Below are positions 1 through 7,196 of a DNA stretch of 23,481 nucleotides, piece after piece; the stretch's first letter is position 1; every line of letters begins with the position of its first letter. The notes beneath the pieces were generated by a model. That model saw nothing but the letters and a program-made list of their open reading frames with translations, did no database searches and was not told the DNA's origin. The position numbers were made by a program, and so were the translations under genes. The stretch comes from JBDNFP01 sp041689775. Its GTDB lineage: Bacteria > Bacteroidota > Bacteroidia > Cytophagales > Spirosomataceae. The stretch spans positions 1 to 23,481 of the forward strand of contig JBDNFP010000111.1 in the NCBI GenBank assembly GCA_041689775.1. The letters run 5' to 3'.

Positions 1-104
1 ACTCAGGCTGATGTATCGTTTCTTTCCTTGCATAGACGCAAGATAAAAATTATATCCATATTTACGGCCGACTACTTAAACCCGCTCATTACATCCCAAT
101 TTCT

Positions 105-863
105 ATGATGACAACTTCCCTAAAAAATCGCTGGCGACAAGGCCAGACTACCATCAACGGCTGGCTAACGATCCCGAGCTCATGGACGGCGGAGGTCATG
201 GCCCACGCGGGCTTTGATTCATTGACCATCGATGCGCAGCACGGACTTGCGACGGATATGACAGCCATACTACCCATGTTGCAAGCCATTTCTATCACCG
301 ACACCATTTCCCTGGTGCGGGTACCTTGGAACGACCCGGCTACGCACATGCGCATGCTGGATGCCGGCGCGCAGGGTGTTATCTGCCCGATGCTCACTAC
401 TCGCGCCGAAACCGAAGCTTTTGTGCAGGCGTGCCGTTACCCGCCGCTTGGTTACCGAAGTTTCGGCCCCATGCGGGCGGCGCTACGAACCCCGGATTAT
501 TTTCATACGGCCAACGAAGAGGTAATTACTTTGGCGATGATTGAAACCAAGGAAGCCTACAAAAACCTCGAAGACATTGCTCAAACTGCTTCTCTCGATG
601 GCCTGTACATTGGCCCGTGGGATCTGAGTCTGGCGCTTGGCCTTAAACGGATTGCGGATTTTCAGGACCCTGAATTACTGGATGTGCTAAAACGAGTGCT
701 CGATGTGACAGCCAAACATGGTTTGATAGCTGGAGTACACTGCGATACGCCGGAAAATGCCGCCCGGATGCGGGAGATGGGGTTCCAAATGGTCACACCC
801 CTAACGGATACGATAGTGCTTCAGCAAGCGGTAGCCGATGGGTTGAAGCGATATCGCCGTTAA
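105..863 (+). CDS. HpcH/HpaI-family class II aldolase
   Basis: A 252-aa protein of the HpcH/HpaI aldolase/citrate lyase family. Relatives are metal-dependent class II enzymes that cleave 2-keto-3-deoxy sugar acids or 4-hydroxy-2-oxo-diacids to pyruvate (or a ketoacid) plus an aldehyde. Visible hallmarks are the N-terminal NGWLTIPS strand, D43-A-Q-H46-G (the DxxHG-like catalytic region), VRVPWND with the substrate-binding Arg, a metal-ligand Glu in AMIETKEA and Asp in YIGPWDLSLALG. Length is normal for the family (about 250-260 aa). Two ATG codons stand in tandem at 105 and 108, so the start could be three bases later. The substrate cannot be decided from sequence; rhamnonate- or heptanedioate-type aldolase are both possible. 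It has no obvious operon partner: the next gene is 100 bp away and unrelated. Confidence 0.88.
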   Translation: MMTTSLKNRWRQGQTTINGWLTIPSSWTAEVMAHAGFDSLTIDAQHGLATDMTAILPMLQAISITDTISLVRVPWNDPATHMRMLDAGAQGVICPMLTTRAETEAFVQACRYPPLGYRSFGPMRAALRTPDYFHTANEEVITLAMIETKEAYKNLEDIAQTASLDGLYIGPWDLSLALGLKRIADFQDPELLDVLKRVLDVTAKHGLIAGVHCDTPENAARMREMGFQMVTPLTDTIVLQQAVADGLKRYRR

Positions 864-964
864 ATAAATTTCCGAACCAATTTGAAAGATAAAGTAGCCT
901 CCTTTGCGTTATAAGTGAGACTATCGTCACGTTATTTGTTCTAAAACCTCTGATACCCCTTACC

Positions 965-985
965 ATGATGCGAAAACTAATGCAG
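965..985 (+). other. Severed 5' end of the M16 peptidase gene
   Basis: ATG ATG CGA AAA CTA ATG CAG reads MMRKLMQ in the same frame as the M16 peptidase that resumes at 1107. It is separated from the rest of the gene by a TA-flanked 115-bp element. Deleting the element and one TA fuses MMRKLMQ to VSLFFLVANIAFSQ, a normal-looking lipophilic signal peptide. This is therefore read as the original start of the gene. The present frame runs into TAA at 995-997. Confidence 0.7.
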
Positions 986-987
986 GT

Positions 988-1106
988 TAAGTACTAATGC
1001 ATAATTAGTTTGTATTATTAATTTAGTCAAATTACTTTCTAATGTTCTCTATATCAAATATTTACAAAAAAGTAACAGCTACAAGCTAATAGCTATCAGC
1101 TACTTA
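988..1106 (+). mobile_element. 115-bp TA-flanked MITE-like element, copy A
   Basis: The element body is 990-1104, with TA at 988-989 and 1105-1106. It is about 94% identical (7 mismatches, no indels) to the copy at 9587-9705 in the same orientation. The ends are imperfect inverted repeats: AGTACTAATGC on the left, AGTAGCTGATAGC as the reverse complement of the right. The right end is four heptamers of the form nAGCTAn. It has no coding capacity. TA duplication and short inverted ends resemble non-autonomous relatives of IS630/Tc1-mariner elements, but no cognate transposase is in the window. It sits inside the signal-peptide codons of the M16 gene. Confidence 0.85.
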
Positions 1107-1159
1107 GCCTGTTTTTCTTAGTAGCGAATATAGCTTTCTCTCAAAACTCACCGGACGAT

Positions 1160-2401
1160 GTGAAGACGTTCTCGCTACCCAACGGAATGAAGTTCTTGGT
1201 TCTGGAAGATCACTCTATCCCTACGGCCAACATGTACCTCTTTTGGAAGGTAGGAGCCCGTAATGAAGTACATGGCATTACCGGACTCTCACACTTTTTT
1301 GAGCACATGATGTTCAACGGTGCCAAAAACTACGGTCCCAAGCAGTTTGACCGGGTCATGGAAGCGAACGGAGGCTCCAACAATGCCTATACAACCGAAA
1401 ATGTGACGGTCTATGCCGACTGGTTTCAGAAAGATGCTTTGGAAACTATTTTCAAACTAGAATCTGACCGTATTGCCAGTTTAAGCATAGACTCTTCGAT
1501 GGTAGAAAGTGAGCGGGGAGTGGTGTTATCGGAGCGGAGTACCGGGCTCGAAAACAGTAATTTTCGGCTCATCAGTGAGTTGGTAAAAGCAACCGCCTTC
1601 CAGGAGCACCCCTACATGTTGCCGGTGATTGGCTTTGAATCAGACATCAAAAGCTGGACTCAGCGGGACCTGGAAGACTACTTCAAGACCTACTACTCAC
1701 CTAATAATGCTACCGTGGTAGTAGTTGGCGACATTACCCTGGCCCAGGTGCGCAAGCTGGCCAATCAGTACATGGCTCCCATTCCGGCCCGTGGGCTCCC
1801 GCCCCGGGTTCGTACGGTAGAGCCTCCCCAAAATGGAGAACGTCGGGCAACTACCTACAAGGATATTTCTATACCCAACATACTGCTGACCTACCACACA
1901 CCCGAAACAGGGCACAGCGATTATTACGCACTGGATCTGCTGAATAATTTGCTATCCTCGGGAAACTCATCGCGGCTTACGAAGTCACTCGTGATGGATT
2001 CTACCGTAGCTAGCCAAGTATTCACGTACATGGCGGATGGTTTTGATCCAAATCTTTTCTATGTCTACGCAGTAGCGGCTGACGGAGTATCCGCCGAACA
2101 ATTAGAAACTTCCGTGCTAGCCCAGATAGATCGCCTCATCAAGGAGGGCGTCAGCGAAGAGGAGCTTCAAAAGGTTAAGAATCAAAAATTAATGGAGTTT
2201 TATCGTGGTATTCAGACCATCAATGGGAAAGCCAATAATATTGGAACTTACGAGATGTTTTTTGGAGACTACCGTAAGCTGTATGAGGCTCCACGGTTGT
2301 TTGAGCAGGTGACGCCCGCCGATATTCAGCGGGTAGCGGCTACTTACTTTACCAAACGAAATCGTACGGTAGGGTACTTGCTACCGGAAACCGGGGAGTA
2401 A
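1160..2401 (+). CDS. M16 peptidase, zinc-bearing subunit, 5' end disrupted
   Basis: Body of a pitrilysin/M16B zinc metallopeptidase. From the GTG at 1160 it is 413 aa. The inverted zinc motif HFFEH is at residues 45-49 and the third ligand is a Glu near residue 125 (VVLSE). The second half is an M16 C-terminal-type domain, but it lacks the usual Arg...LTY substrate-binding pair (here SSRLTKSLVMDSTVASQ). The GTG start is poor because in-frame codons upstream (1107-1144) encode SLFFLVANIAFSQ, the end of a signal peptide; the true start (965) was cut off by the repeat at 988-1106. As it stands the protein is probably not made or not exported unless a non-canonical start such as CTG at 1109 is used. 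The next gene, 63 bp downstream, encodes the complementary M16 partner. Confidence 0.85.
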   Translation: MKTFSLPNGMKFLVLEDHSIPTANMYLFWKVGARNEVHGITGLSHFFEHMMFNGAKNYGPKQFDRVMEANGGSNNAYTTENVTVYADWFQKDALETIFKLESDRIASLSIDSSMVESERGVVLSERSTGLENSNFRLISELVKATAFQEHPYMLPVIGFESDIKSWTQRDLEDYFKTYYSPNNATVVVVGDITLAQVRKLANQYMAPIPARGLPPRVRTVEPPQNGERRATTYKDISIPNILLTYHTPETGHSDYYALDLLNNLLSSGNSSRLTKSLVMDSTVASQVFTYMADGFDPNLFYVYAVAADGVSAEQLETSVLAQIDRLIKEGVSEEELQKVKNQKLMEFYRGIQTINGKANNIGTYEMFFGDYRKLYEAPRLFEQVTPADIQRVAATYFTKRNRTVGYLLPETGE

Positions 2402-2464
2402 TACCGGCCAGATCCTTATTGTGTTTGATACAGCGTACCTCATTGAGTCATTTATAAAACCACT

Positions 2465-3841
2465 ATGAAAAAGATACTCTTCGCGCTTTTAACTTTTATG
2501 ACGCTGACGGTCTCGGCCCAAAACAACTTCAAGGTACCTACTCACGAAAAATTTAAACTCAAAAATGGACTGACGGTCTATTTGATGGAGCAGCATGAAG
2601 TAGCGCTCATCTATGCTTCAGCGGTATTTGATGCCGGGTCCATGCACGACGGAGAGCGCTACGGATTAGCCACTCTGACGGCAGATGCGCTCTTATTTGG
2701 GAGTGCTAAATACACCAAAGAACAGATCGAAGCGACAACCGACTTCGTGGGGGCAGAGCTGAATAGCGTAGCGGGTAAGGAAAACGCCGAAGTAACTATG
2801 TCGTTTGCCGTAAAGGATACTGATAAAATGTTCGATATGTTGCGGCAGGTACTGGTATCCCCCGTTTTTGATGCCACCGAATTTGAAAAACATAAACAAC
2901 GGACGCTTTTACAGCTAACGCAACAGAAAGAAAGCCCCCAGGCCGTTATTGGTAACTACTTTAATAAGCTACTTTTTGGCCAGCACCCCTACGGTAGTCC
3001 TACGGGTGGAATAGGGGCGACCGTGGAGAAAATATCTGCCGACGATGTAAAGGATTTTTACGAAAAGTACTATACCGCCGATCGGGCAGCCATTGCCGTG
3101 GTAGGTGACTTTAAAACTGCCGACATGAAGAAACGAATCACCGCACTATTGGGCGACTGGAAAACGGCTAAATCGTTAGTAGGAAAGGATAACGCTCCCG
3201 AGGTGAATTTAAAAAATAGTCGTGTGCTATTGGTGAATAAGTCAGATGCCCGGGAGACTACCTTTTTAATTGGGGGTAAAGGTATCGTCTATAATAACCC
3301 TGACTACGTACCGGTGTTGGTGGTGAATACTATACTGGGTGGGCGGTTTACTTCCTGGCTCAATGATGCCTTGCGGGTTAACTCGGGGCTTACTTACGGA
3401 GCGGGTAGCCGATTTAATCGTTACAAACAAGGAGGGACGTTTTACATCAGTACTTTCACCAAGAACTCCACGACGGTACCCGCCATTGATATGGCCTTGG
3501 GAGTGTTAGACAGCCTGCACCGTACCGGCCTCAACGAAGATATTCTCGCTTCGGCCAAAGCCTACGTTAAGGGTGATTTTCTACCCAACTACGAATCATC
3601 AGGAGCGTTGGCCAGTTTACTGACCGACATGTTTGTGTATGGTTTTGACGAAAGCTTTATTAATACCTTTCAATCAGTCGTGGATGACTTAACGGTTACC
3701 CGAGCAAACGAGATTATTGCGAAGTATTTTCCCAAAGACAACCTGCAATTTATACTGGTAGGTAAGGCAGATGAAATACGAGATCAGGTTAGAAAGTATG
3801 GCTCGATTACGGAGAAAGAGATAAAAGAAGAAGGGTTTTAG
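2465..3841 (+). CDS. M16 peptidase-like protein, non-catalytic partner
   Basis: 458 aa with a clear signal peptide (MKKILFALLTFMTLTVSAQ), so the product is exported. It has the two-domain M16 fold but no HxxEH: the equivalent stretch reads YGLATLTADALLFGSAKY. The C-terminal domain does keep the substrate-binding signature, GGRFTSWLNDALRVNSGLTYGAG, broken here as GGRFTSWLNDALR then VNSGLTYGAG. The preceding gene has the opposite combination, zinc motif but no Arg/Tyr pair. This complementarity is known from heterodimeric M16B enzymes such as Sphingomonas SPH2681/SPH2682, so the two likely form one protease. With the partner's start destroyed, this subunit may be orphaned. The stop codon lies inside a strong terminator stem. 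Confidence 0.9.
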   Translation: MKKILFALLTFMTLTVSAQNNFKVPTHEKFKLKNGLTVYLMEQHEVALIYASAVFDAGSMHDGERYGLATLTADALLFGSAKYTKEQIEATTDFVGAELNSVAGKENAEVTMSFAVKDTDKMFDMLRQVLVSPVFDATEFEKHKQRTLLQLTQQKESPQAVIGNYFNKLLFGQHPYGSPTGGIGATVEKISADDVKDFYEKYYTADRAAIAVVGDFKTADMKKRITALLGDWKTAKSLVGKDNAPEVNLKNSRVLLVNKSDARETTFLIGGKGIVYNNPDYVPVLVVNTILGGRFTSWLNDALRVNSGLTYGAGSRFNRYKQGGTFYISTFTKNSTTVPAIDMALGVLDSLHRTGLNEDILASAKAYVKGDFLPNYESSGALASLLTDMFVYGFDESFINTFQSVVDDLTVTRANEIIAKYFPKDNLQFILVGKADEIRDQVRKYGSITEKEIKEEGF

Positions 3842-3883
3842 ACAGAACAGGCCCGGCGAGTTTCGCCGGGCCTGTTCTGTCTA
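3839..3883. terminator. Perfect 20-bp hairpin, bidirectional terminator
   Basis: A perfect inverted repeat with arms 3839-3858 and 3864-3883 around a 5-nt loop, GC-rich near the loop (GGCCCGGCG). It lies between the convergent M16 gene and the hypothetical gene that ends at 3900. The first three bases of the left arm are the M16 stop codon. Confidence 0.85.
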
Positions 3884-3899
3884 AAATGTCAATTGTATG

Positions 3900-4388
3900 T
3901 CAAACAGCTTCTATTGTTTCGCGGGTCTTAGCTCTGATAGTTTCAAATTTGGGAAGTTCGATCGTAGCCAGAAGCTGATCTTCAAGTAAGCCGGCCCAAG
4001 TACTTAGGTAAAGCACCACGTCGTCCCGGAAATTATGACGTAGGTGTCTTTTACCGTTGGGTAGGCACTCCAAGATTCGGCGATCTGTTAGTTTTTCGAG
4101 ATGTTTCAGATCGTCGGTTGTGAGGCCAGCATTCATCATTTCCAGAATCAGCAGATCCATCGGTAATCCACTCGTGGGACAGTGGTCATTGAGTTGTTCG
4201 TTCCAATCACCGCGTCCGACGGCCAAGGCGTGCTCGTGAATCTCTCCTTTGGTGAGGGTAGAGATTTCTTGGGCTAAGTTACCACAGTTGCAACTTCCCA
4301 TGTGGCCCCATTGGTAGGGTGCGCCTTTCTGTAATTTTTGTGCCGTGCGTCGAAGGGCGGCAATAAGATCAGGATTAGGTCGTGCCAT
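3900..4388 (-). CDS. Conserved hypothetical protein with CxC motif
   Basis: 162 aa, not assigned to a family with confidence. It starts with an ATG (4386-4388) and reads as a soluble, helix-rich protein with no signal peptide or membrane segment. Notable residues are the cluster WGHMGSCNCGNLAQ near residues 27-40 (CxC with a nearby His), HEHALAVGRGDW, an isolated Cys in HCPTSGLPMD, and LTDRRILECLPNG. The Cys/His content would allow metal binding but this is only a suggestion. It is transcribed alone, convergent to the M16 pair and downstream of leuA with its own 160-bp upstream region. Confidence 0.65.
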   Translation of the reverse strand: MARPNPDLIAALRRTAQKLQKGAPYQWGHMGSCNCGNLAQEISTLTKGEIHEHALAVGRGDWNEQLNDHCPTSGLPMDLLILEMMNAGLTTDDLKHLEKLTDRRILECLPNGKRHLRHNFRDDVVLYLSTWAGLLEDQLLATIELPKFETIRAKTRETIEAV

Positions 4389-4494
4389 TGGTTGTTATAT
4401 TTTTTCAGATTATCAGTTCTCTTTTATGCTAATAGTACAGTTTGTTAAACGAAAATGTTTGAGTAAGAAAAAATAAGTACCCTGCTCTAAAAAC

Positions 4495-4528
4495 AAAAGT
4501 GGTGAAGTAGCTACACTCCTCCGCTTTT
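4495..4528 (-). terminator. leuA terminator
   Basis: Imperfect hairpin about 25 bp past the leuA stop. In transcript sense AAAAGCGG...CTTTT folds with a few mismatches and is followed by GTTTTTAG. Likely rho-independent terminator of leuA. Confidence 0.55.
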
Positions 4529-4551
4529 TGTATATCTACGACTGATTGTAC

Positions 4552-5706
4552 CTACGCTACCGCTACGGTGCGGGCTAGATCGACCAGATCGCCGTCATTA
4601 ATTTCTTTCTTAACGTCGGCTATATCCAGAAAACGTACATATAAATCGTTCAGGGTAACCTGCTCAAAGGAGAATCCGAGGAGTTCAAGGCGGTGTTTTA
4701 ACGCGTGACGTCCACTGCGCGCGGTGAGAATAATATCAGACTTATCAACCCCAACATCGTGAGGATTCATGATTTCGTAGTTGAGGGAGTTTTTTAGGAA
4801 GCCATCTTGGTGAATACCCGACGAGTGAGCAAATGCATTACGGCCCACGATCGCTTTATTAGCCTGTATGGGCATACGCATCATCTTGGAAACAAGCTGA
4901 CTAGTTGGATAAATCATTTTTGAATTTACGCCCGTTTCTAATCCGAGCTCCTTGTGCACTTGCAGAGCCATTACCACCTCTTCAAGTGAGGTATTGCCGG
5001 CGCGTTCACCAATTCCATTCATCGTAACCTCCACCTGACGGGCACCTTCCCGGATACCAGCCAGTGAGTTTGCTGTAGCAAGGCCAAGGTCGTTGTGGCA
5101 GTGAATGGAAATAGTAGCCTTGTGAACGTTCTTCACATTCTCAAAAATGTATTTTATCTTTTCACCGTATTCTTCCGGTAGGCAGTATCCGGTTGTGTCA
5201 GGAATATTGACTACCGTAGCCCCTGCTCCAATGACTGCTTCGACCAGTTGCGCCAGGAAAACCAAATCAGCCCGGCCGGCGTCTTCGCAATAAAACTCAA
5301 CGTCTTCTACCCGCTTGCGAGCATACTTGGTAGCATCAATCGCCCGCTCAATAATCTTCTCACGGGTAGTATTGAACTTATGCTGAATGTGGATGTCAGA
5401 AGAGCCGATTCCGGTATGGATACGGCCACGTTTAGCGTATTGAAGGGCATCAGCCGCTGCGTCAATGTCGCCCTGTACGGCACGGGAAAGCGCGCAGATA
5501 GTTGGCTCCCTCACTGCTTTGGATATTTCAACTACCGACCGGAAATCACCCGGACTAGATATTGGGAATCCAGCTTCGATTACGTCTACACCCAGGATTT
5601 CCAGCTGTTGGGCCACTACTATCTTCTCTTCGGTGGTCAATTGGCAGCCGGGTACTTGCTCGCCGTCACGTAGGGTCGTATCAAAGATGTAAACTCGCTG
5701 ACTCAT
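4552..5706 (-). CDS. leuA: 2-isopropylmalate synthase, short form
   Basis: 384 aa. First committed step of leucine synthesis: acetyl-CoA plus 2-ketoisovalerate gives 2-isopropylmalate. The TIM-barrel shows FDTTLRDGEQVPG at 8-20, where Arg and Asp are catalytic or metal-binding, the zinc ligands H202-x-H204 in IHCHNDLGLA, and the NGIGERAGN motif. The length covers the catalytic and linker regions only; the C-terminal leucine-sensing domain found in ~500-aa LeuA proteins is absent, so classical leucine feedback through that domain is not expected. Control may instead be transcriptional: an attenuator with a leucine-rich leader peptide precedes the gene, and leuB upstream ends in its own terminator, making leuA a separate unit. 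Confidence 0.93.
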   Translation of the reverse strand: MSQRVYIFDTTLRDGEQVPGCQLTTEEKIVVAQQLEILGVDVIEAGFPISSPGDFRSVVEISKAVREPTICALSRAVQGDIDAAADALQYAKRGRIHTGIGSSDIHIQHKFNTTREKIIERAIDATKYARKRVEDVEFYCEDAGRADLVFLAQLVEAVIGAGATVVNIPDTTGYCLPEEYGEKIKYIFENVKNVHKATISIHCHNDLGLATANSLAGIREGARQVEVTMNGIGERAGNTSLEEVVMALQVHKELGLETGVNSKMIYPTSQLVSKMMRMPIQANKAIVGRNAFAHSSGIHQDGFLKNSLNYEIMNPHDVGVDKSDIILTARSGRHALKHRLELLGFSFEQVTLNDLYVRFLDIADVKKEINDGDLVDLARTVAVA

Positions 5707-5766
5707 TATTGGGGAGGTTTAAAAAAAGGTTGAACTACGAAATTACTAATTTTCACCAAATTATAA

Positions 5767-5799
5767 CTAAAAACCCTTCCTCGGTTTGAGAAAGGGTTT
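5767..5799 (-). terminator. Attenuator terminator before leuA
   Basis: In transcript sense AAACCCTT(TCTC...GAGG)AAGGGTTT followed by a run of U, 60 bp before the leuA start. Stem arms are 5792-5799 and 5771-5778, with an inner CTC/GAG extension. The 5' arm region (5788-5795) is exactly complementary over 8 nt to a leader segment at 5819-5826, which would form the competing antiterminator. Confidence 0.8.
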
Positions 5800-5818
5800 C
5801 TGATCTTATAAAACCATG

Positions 5819-5826
5819 CCTTTCTC
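5819..5826 (-). promoter_or_regulatory. Antiterminator segment of the leuA leader
   Basis: Transcript GAGAAAGG pairs perfectly with CCUUUCUC (5788-5795), the proximal part of the leuA terminator. It begins a few bases after the stop codon of the leader peptide, where a ribosome finishing the peptide would cover it and a ribosome stalled at the Leu codons would leave it free. Confidence 0.65.
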
Positions 5827-5831
5827 GCTAA

Positions 5832-5885
5832 CTACGAAGTAATTAGAAGGAAGAGGTCTAGTTTATTAAATATTTGATTTTGCAT
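5832..5885 (-). CDS. Leucine-rich leader peptide of leuA
   Basis: A 17-codon reading frame starting with ATG at 5885, giving MQNQIFNKLDLFLLITS and ending with TAG. Four Leu codons (CTA, CTC, CTT, CTA) fall within six residues, followed by Ile. It lies between the promoter-proximal dyad and an antiterminator/terminator pair, the layout of classic amino-acid attenuation. It is too short for ordinary gene finding; support comes from codon content and the RNA architecture. Confidence 0.7.
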   Translation of the reverse strand: MQNQIFNKLDLFLLITS

Positions 5886-5937
5886 TATTTTTAGTATCTG
5901 CGAAATTTCGCCTACTGCGATTTTCTCCCGCAAGAAA

Positions 5938-5970
5938 AGAATAAGATTCCAATTCTGCAAATCTTATTCT
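5938..5970. promoter_or_regulatory. 11-bp dyad upstream of the leuA leader
   Basis: Perfect inverted repeat AGAATAAGATT / AATCTTATTCT with an 11-nt spacer. On the minus strand it overlaps AAGATTTG, one base off the Bacteroidota -7 consensus TAnnTTTG, about 70 bp before the leader-peptide start. It could be an operator over the leuA promoter or simply an RNA hairpin. A further 12-bp palindrome, GCGAAATTTCGC, is at 5900-5911. Confidence 0.4.
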
Positions 5971-5975
5971 GGAAA

Positions 5976-6007
5976 AACAGGGAGTAAGTAGTTTTAGTAC
6001 TCACTCC
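5976..6007 (-). terminator. leuB terminator
   Basis: In transcript sense GGAGTGAGTA, 7-nt loop, TACTTACTCC (one G-U pair), then CTGTTTTT. It starts about 20 bp after the leuB stop and separates leuB from leuA. Confidence 0.75.
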
Positions 6008-6026
6008 TTCTGAGGGTTTTACCTTT

Positions 6027-7097
6027 TTACAAGTACTTTAATAAAGCCTCCCCGATGGCTTCGGTACCCAGGATCATGTCAGCCGGAGTATTGGCATCGG
6101 CAATGTCACGGGAGCGGATACCCGATTTGAGTAGCAGGTCTACGGCATTGATGATAGCGTCTGATTCTTCTTTGAGACCAAACGAGATATCGAGTAGCAG
6201 CGCTGCTGACAAAACAGATGCCAGAGGATTCGCTAACCCTTTGCCGGTAATATCGTGGGCCGAGCCGTGGATCGGCTCGTATACTCCGGTACCATCACCA
6301 ATGGAAGCCGAAGCCAACATACCCATAGAACCGGCAATCTGACTGGCTTCGTCCGTGAGGATATCGCCAAATAGGTTGGCCGTTACCACTACGTCAAAAC
6401 GACGGGGGTCCTTGATGAGTAGCATCGCGCACGAATCAACAAACTGATGTTCTACGGTAACTTCGGGGTATTCCAACGCTATGCGCTGCACTACTTCGCG
6501 CCAAAGTCGACTGGTTTCGAGTACGTTGGCTTTATCTACGGACATGAGTTTTTTGCCGCGGGTCATAGCAGCATCAAATGCTTTACGGGCAATACGCTCT
6601 ACTTCGTACACGCTGTAAACCGCAATATCATAGGCGGTTTTACCATCGTCTTTCCGGCCCTTTTCACCGAAGTAGATATCGCCAGTTAGTTCGCGGAAGA
6701 AAAGAATATCGGAACCTTTCAGAATTTCGGGCTTGATGGAAGAAGCCGAAAGCAGCTCGTCGAATAGTTTAATGGGACGTAAGTTGGCGTATAAACCAAG
6801 CTCTTTTCGCATTTTGAGTAGTCCCTGCTCCGGACGAACCTTTGCGCTTGGGTCATTATCGTACTTGGGGTGGCCCACGGCACCAAAGAGTACGGCGTCC
6901 GAAGCCCGCATTTTTTCGAGGGTTTCGTCTGGTAATGGATTACCAGTTGCTTCAATGGCTACGTGGCCGATCAGAGCCTCATCGTAGGTAAATTCGTGAT
7001 TGAATTTTTCGGCAATCCGTTCTAACACCTTCTTACCGACTGCCGTAACTTCTTGTCCAATGCCATCGCCTGGCACGATCAGAATATGTTTTTTCAT
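6027..7097 (-). CDS. leuB: 3-isopropylmalate dehydrogenase
   Basis: 356 aa from the ATG at 7097 (MKKHILIVPGDGIG), preferred over the longer reading from 7139 because homologues begin at this strand. NAD-dependent oxidative decarboxylation of 3-isopropylmalate to 2-ketoisocaproate. Visible motifs: GDGIGQEV, the substrate-binding stretch RPEQGLLKMRKELGLYANLRP (split: RPEQGLL, RKELGLYANLRP), VDKANVLETSRLWR, NLFGDILTDEASQIAGSMGM and the adenine-binding EPIHGSAHDITGKG. If the neighbouring synthase is a citramalate synthase, LeuB would also act on methylmalate to give 2-ketobutyrate. It lies about 100 bp after cimA in the same direction and ends with its own terminator. Confidence 0.95.
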   Translation of the reverse strand: MKKHILIVPGDGIGQEVTAVGKKVLERIAEKFNHEFTYDEALIGHVAIEATGNPLPDETLEKMRASDAVLFGAVGHPKYDNDPSAKVRPEQGLLKMRKELGLYANLRPIKLFDELLSASSIKPEILKGSDILFFRELTGDIYFGEKGRKDDGKTAYDIAVYSVYEVERIARKAFDAAMTRGKKLMSVDKANVLETSRLWREVVQRIALEYPEVTVEHQFVDSCAMLLIKDPRRFDVVVTANLFGDILTDEASQIAGSMGMLASASIGDGTGVYEPIHGSAHDITGKGLANPLASVLSAALLLDISFGLKEESDAIINAVDLLLKSGIRSRDIADANTPADMILGTEAIGEALLKYL

Positions 7098-7196
7098 AAA
7101 GATAATAAACGCAGGTAAAGTATGAAACTTACCGTGCAAGGGTTTTTGATTATGGTTAAATTCGAAATTGATTAGCTTTCAAATGGGTTGTAGAAA

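Noticed and set aside
7098..7139. Longer leuB start at 7139
   Set aside because: Adds 14 residues without family similarity; the conserved protein starts MKKHILIVPGDGIG at 7097.
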